Positions 20,101 to 21,861 of a DNA stretch of 21,861 bases are shown piece after piece. Both the position numbers and the translations under genes were made by a program. The DNA is from Parvularia atlantis. Taxonomy: Eukaryota > Opisthokonta > Rotosphaerida. The stretch is taken from assembly GCA_943704415.1 (NCBI GenBank), contig CALSCO010000702.1, forward strand, positions 1 to 21,861, in the 5' to 3' direction. A model generated the notes under the pieces. That model did no database searches. It was given only the letters and a program-made list of their open reading frames with translations, and was not told where the DNA came from. The number at the start of each line of letters is the position of its first letter. Within the stretch, counting starts at the first letter, position 1.

Positions 20101-21832
20101 CTGCCCGCGCCGTCTGCGTGAGACGAGCCGCACGGGCGACACGGGCACGCACGCGCAGCAGCTGCTGGAAGGCCGTCGGCTGCTCCTGCACCGTCGACAT
20201 GGCTGCCCGCTCCAGCTCGGTCAGCAGTTCCTGGAGTTCGCTGCGAGCGATCGCGTCGGTGAGCGCACATAGAGCCGCGACACGCCGGGCGCCGGCGCAC
20301 GTCAGCTCGTCGACGCTCGTGGGGTTGACGTGCGTCGTGATCTTTTCCAGCACGGGCTGGACCCAGTGGATGACGTACTTGACCCACTCCTGCACGTGCC
20401 AGCTGCGCGGCGGCGGTCAGCACCACCCAGACCTGCGGCGCTGGCGCAGCAGTCACACCTGACCGCGTCCTTGTCCCTGCGGCGGTGCACGCGCGCGCGT
20501 GTTGGGTCAGCCGCACACGCAGGGGCACGCGGGCGCGACGCACTGCTTGCGCTCGTTGGCAAACATGGTGCGGATCGTGCACAGCAGCTGGCACACGAGC
20601 GTGCGCAGCGACAGGCTGAGCTTCACCTCGGGCGTGTTGGCCTGCGCGCCGGCGCTGAGAAACGAACCCGAACCCCGCGGTCGCCCGGAACGCACAGCGT
20701 GCTCTAGGAACGCGCTGAACCAAAGCTCCAGGTCCATCACTTGTGCGCGCTCCTGCTCGATCAGATCGTCTGCGGTCGCGCACGTGAGCAGCGGCGCATG
20801 CGGCATGCAGGGCACGCGCGCACCCGACAGGGCGTCGCTCAGGCGTCGCTTCTGCGCGTGCTCGGCGTGCAGCGCGCGCAGCTGGCAGATGAGCTCGAGC
20901 ACGACGAGCATGGCCTGCGAGCGCCCGCTGTGCTCGCGCAGCAGCGTGAGGGGTGCACTCACGCGGTCAGCAAGCGCACCTCTTGAGCATCTCCAGCAGC
21001 AGAGCCGGCGCGATCGTGCTCGGGCCAATGGTGGGCATGGCCACCTCCGACGGCGAGCGCGGCAGGCCCATGTAGCTCTCGCGCTGCCGTTACGGATGCG
21101 TCAGCGCCGCACGTGCAGATGCACTCGCTAGCACGTACTTTCGATGGCTGCGGGGCCCGCAAGGGACCGCGCTCGCGCGGCGCCACCGCCAGGGTGCGCT
21201 CGTGCCAGAACAGGTCCAGCGGCTGGAAAAAGCGGCCGAGGACGACCCACTGCCGCAGCGCGTCTGGGCGCGCTCAGGCATCAGCAGGGTGCGGGCGCGG
21301 CAGCGGGCGCGGGACGCGCAGGCGCACTCATGCTCTTCGAGGTCTGCCGCGACAGCACGTTGAGCAGCGGCGGGAAGAATAGGTCGGGCATCTGCGACCG
21401 CAAGCTCTGCAGGCACGCGCGCACGCGTGCAAAGTGCGGGCTGCCCCAGTGCGCGGTGGTGGCGTTCTCGGGCAGGCGCTGTGGGGCAGCCGCGCATGAG
21501 CAAGCGGGCCGGGTGGACGGCCGACGCGCTGCCGCACCTTGATGAACGCGTCCAGGCCACCAATCATGAAGTGCCGCTTGATCAGCGTCGCGGTGTAGTC
21601 GCCCGCCAGGGCTTCGATCACGGCCAGCACGGTGCCAAACTCCTTCGACGCGGCCTGGACGTGCGTGCGCATGAGCGACAGCCCGTGCGCGGCGCCAGTG
21701 CAAGGTGCGCACAAAGTTGCCGAAGAACGCCTGCACAAGCTTGTCGTTGGTCTGGCTGACGTCATTCAGGATCTTGTAAGCGTCCTGGCGCAGCTCGCGG
21801 TCGCCGCTGACGCCGAGGAGTGTGCCGATGGC
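14101..21832 (-). CDS. Very large helical protein of unknown family (N-terminus off window)
   Basis: Forty-seven exons splice into one open frame of 1,695 codons ending at TGA 14103-14101; the 5' end lies beyond the window. I recognise no domain. The protein is rich in amphipathic helices of HEAT/ARM character (examples: WHVQEWVKYVIHWVQPVLEK, LELQRLRGWVRLLESMVRNF, YNLILDCLLQLYISALQS). It has few charged low-complexity parts (a Ser/Arg-rich insert near 19620-19750; a Met/Ala-rich one near 14600-14730). A beta-looking insert, GVKYGEIKKDGLTIYLVTEG, sits near 17900. No signal peptide, convincing membrane segment, kinase, HECT or RING motif is seen. A scaffold such as a large nucleoporin (Nup188/205 type) fits size and fold, but I could not match specific motifs, so I assign nothing. 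Selected junctions: exon 21832-21713, microexon 20476-20459, GC-AG intron 17654-17603, last exon 14166-14101. The start of exon 29 is ambiguous (17195 or 17216). Confidence 0.85.
14782..14803. repeat. C22 homopolymer in an intron of the large gene
   Basis: A run of 22 C (G on the transcribed strand), preceded by further C-rich sequence, lies in the intron 14734-14817. That intron is 84 nt, longer than usual. The transcribed strand carries G-tracts able to form a quadruplex. Donor GTGTGT and acceptor ACGCAG remain recognisable. Confidence 0.9.
20459..20476 (-). other. 18-nt microexon of the large gene
   Basis: Between exons 20641-20544 and 20402-20301 there are 141 nt that split into two intron-like parts (67 and 56 nt) around an 18-nt exon. 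Each part has a donor (GTGCGT, GTGTGA), a CTGAC and a CGCAG acceptor. The exon encodes roughly DKDAV. Skipping it also keeps frame, so a single long intron cannot be excluded. Confidence 0.55.
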
Positions 21833-21834
21833 CT

Positions 21835-21861
21835 GGTGGTGGTGGTGGTGGTGGTAGGGGG
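21835..21861. repeat. GGT-repeat contig edge
   Basis: About seven GGT units (ACC on the minus strand) and a G-run end the window. On the minus strand they would be the 3' tail of an intron whose acceptor CAG precedes the exon starting at 21832; read through, they would give a His run in the same frame. The contig probably breaks here because of the repeat. Confidence 0.6.

Noticed and set aside
20958-20979. Possible 22-nt intron in the large gene
   Set aside because: A GTGCGC donor with an early AG after CTGAC would give 22 nt. A later acceptor (intron 20928-20979, 52 nt) is also in frame and matches the local length norm, so no ultra-short intron is needed.
21835-21861. Telomere-like G-rich end of the window
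   Set aside because: It is a GGT triplet repeat followed by a short G-run inside a gene, not TTAGGG-type telomere repeat; most likely a repeat-caused assembly break.
1-21861. Transposons, LTR or virus-derived elements, CRISPR, tRNA and rRNA genes
   Set aside because: I saw no terminal repeats, reverse transcriptase, transposase or capsid motifs, no regularly spaced repeat-spacer array, and no tRNA- or rRNA-like sequence. The repeats present are simple microsatellites and homopolymers.

Overview
The window is nuclear DNA from a GC-rich eukaryote, by eye about two-thirds G+C. Every gene is cut by many tiny spliceosomal introns and every recognisable protein is a eukaryotic family. I placed about 110 introns by hand, keeping the reading frame open through every one. 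Most are 45 to 69 nt. About 70% begin GTGCG, most end in (C/G)CAG, and many carry CTGAC or CTNA close upstream of the 3' site. Predicted coding sequence covers about 15.0 kb of 21.9 kb, or roughly 7 introns per kb of CDS. The gene set (TSR1, MCUR1/CCDC90 family, PARP2 type, HMIT-type inositol transporter, taxilin, LMBRD1) suits a compact protist or early-diverging opisthokont-like microbe. I cannot name the lineage.

Layout, left to right: TSR1 (+, 5' end off the window, 12-2330); MCUR1/CCDC90 family protein (+, 2364-3448); PARP2-like poly(ADP-ribose) polymerase (-, 6004-3574); proton/myo-inositol-type transporter (+, 6007 or 6052-8529); DUF4272-like protein (-, 9715-8564); taxilin (+, 9733-11574); LMBRD1 lysosomal cobalamin exporter (+, 11641-13999); and a very large unidentified helical protein (-, 21832-14101, N-terminus off the window). 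No gap between genes exceeds about 125 bp. Two divergent pairs have start codons 2 to 47 bp and 17 bp apart, and one convergent pair has stop codons 34 bp apart, so promoters and UTRs must overlap neighbouring genes.

The genes do not form one pathway: ribosome biogenesis, mitochondrial calcium-uniporter regulation, DNA damage response, sugar/polyol transport, vesicle traffic and lysosomal B12 export are housekeeping functions. I saw no transposon, virus-derived element, CRISPR array, tRNA or rRNA. The most interesting items are structural: the GTGCG splice code with a GCACG GC-AG subclass, a 40-nt intron that is almost entirely a perfect hairpin, an 18-nt microexon, near-abutting divergent start codons, and the unidentified large protein of at least 1,695 residues in 47 exons. 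There is also a likely assembly problem: a 16-nt match to an Illumina adapter inside the TSR1 3' end.
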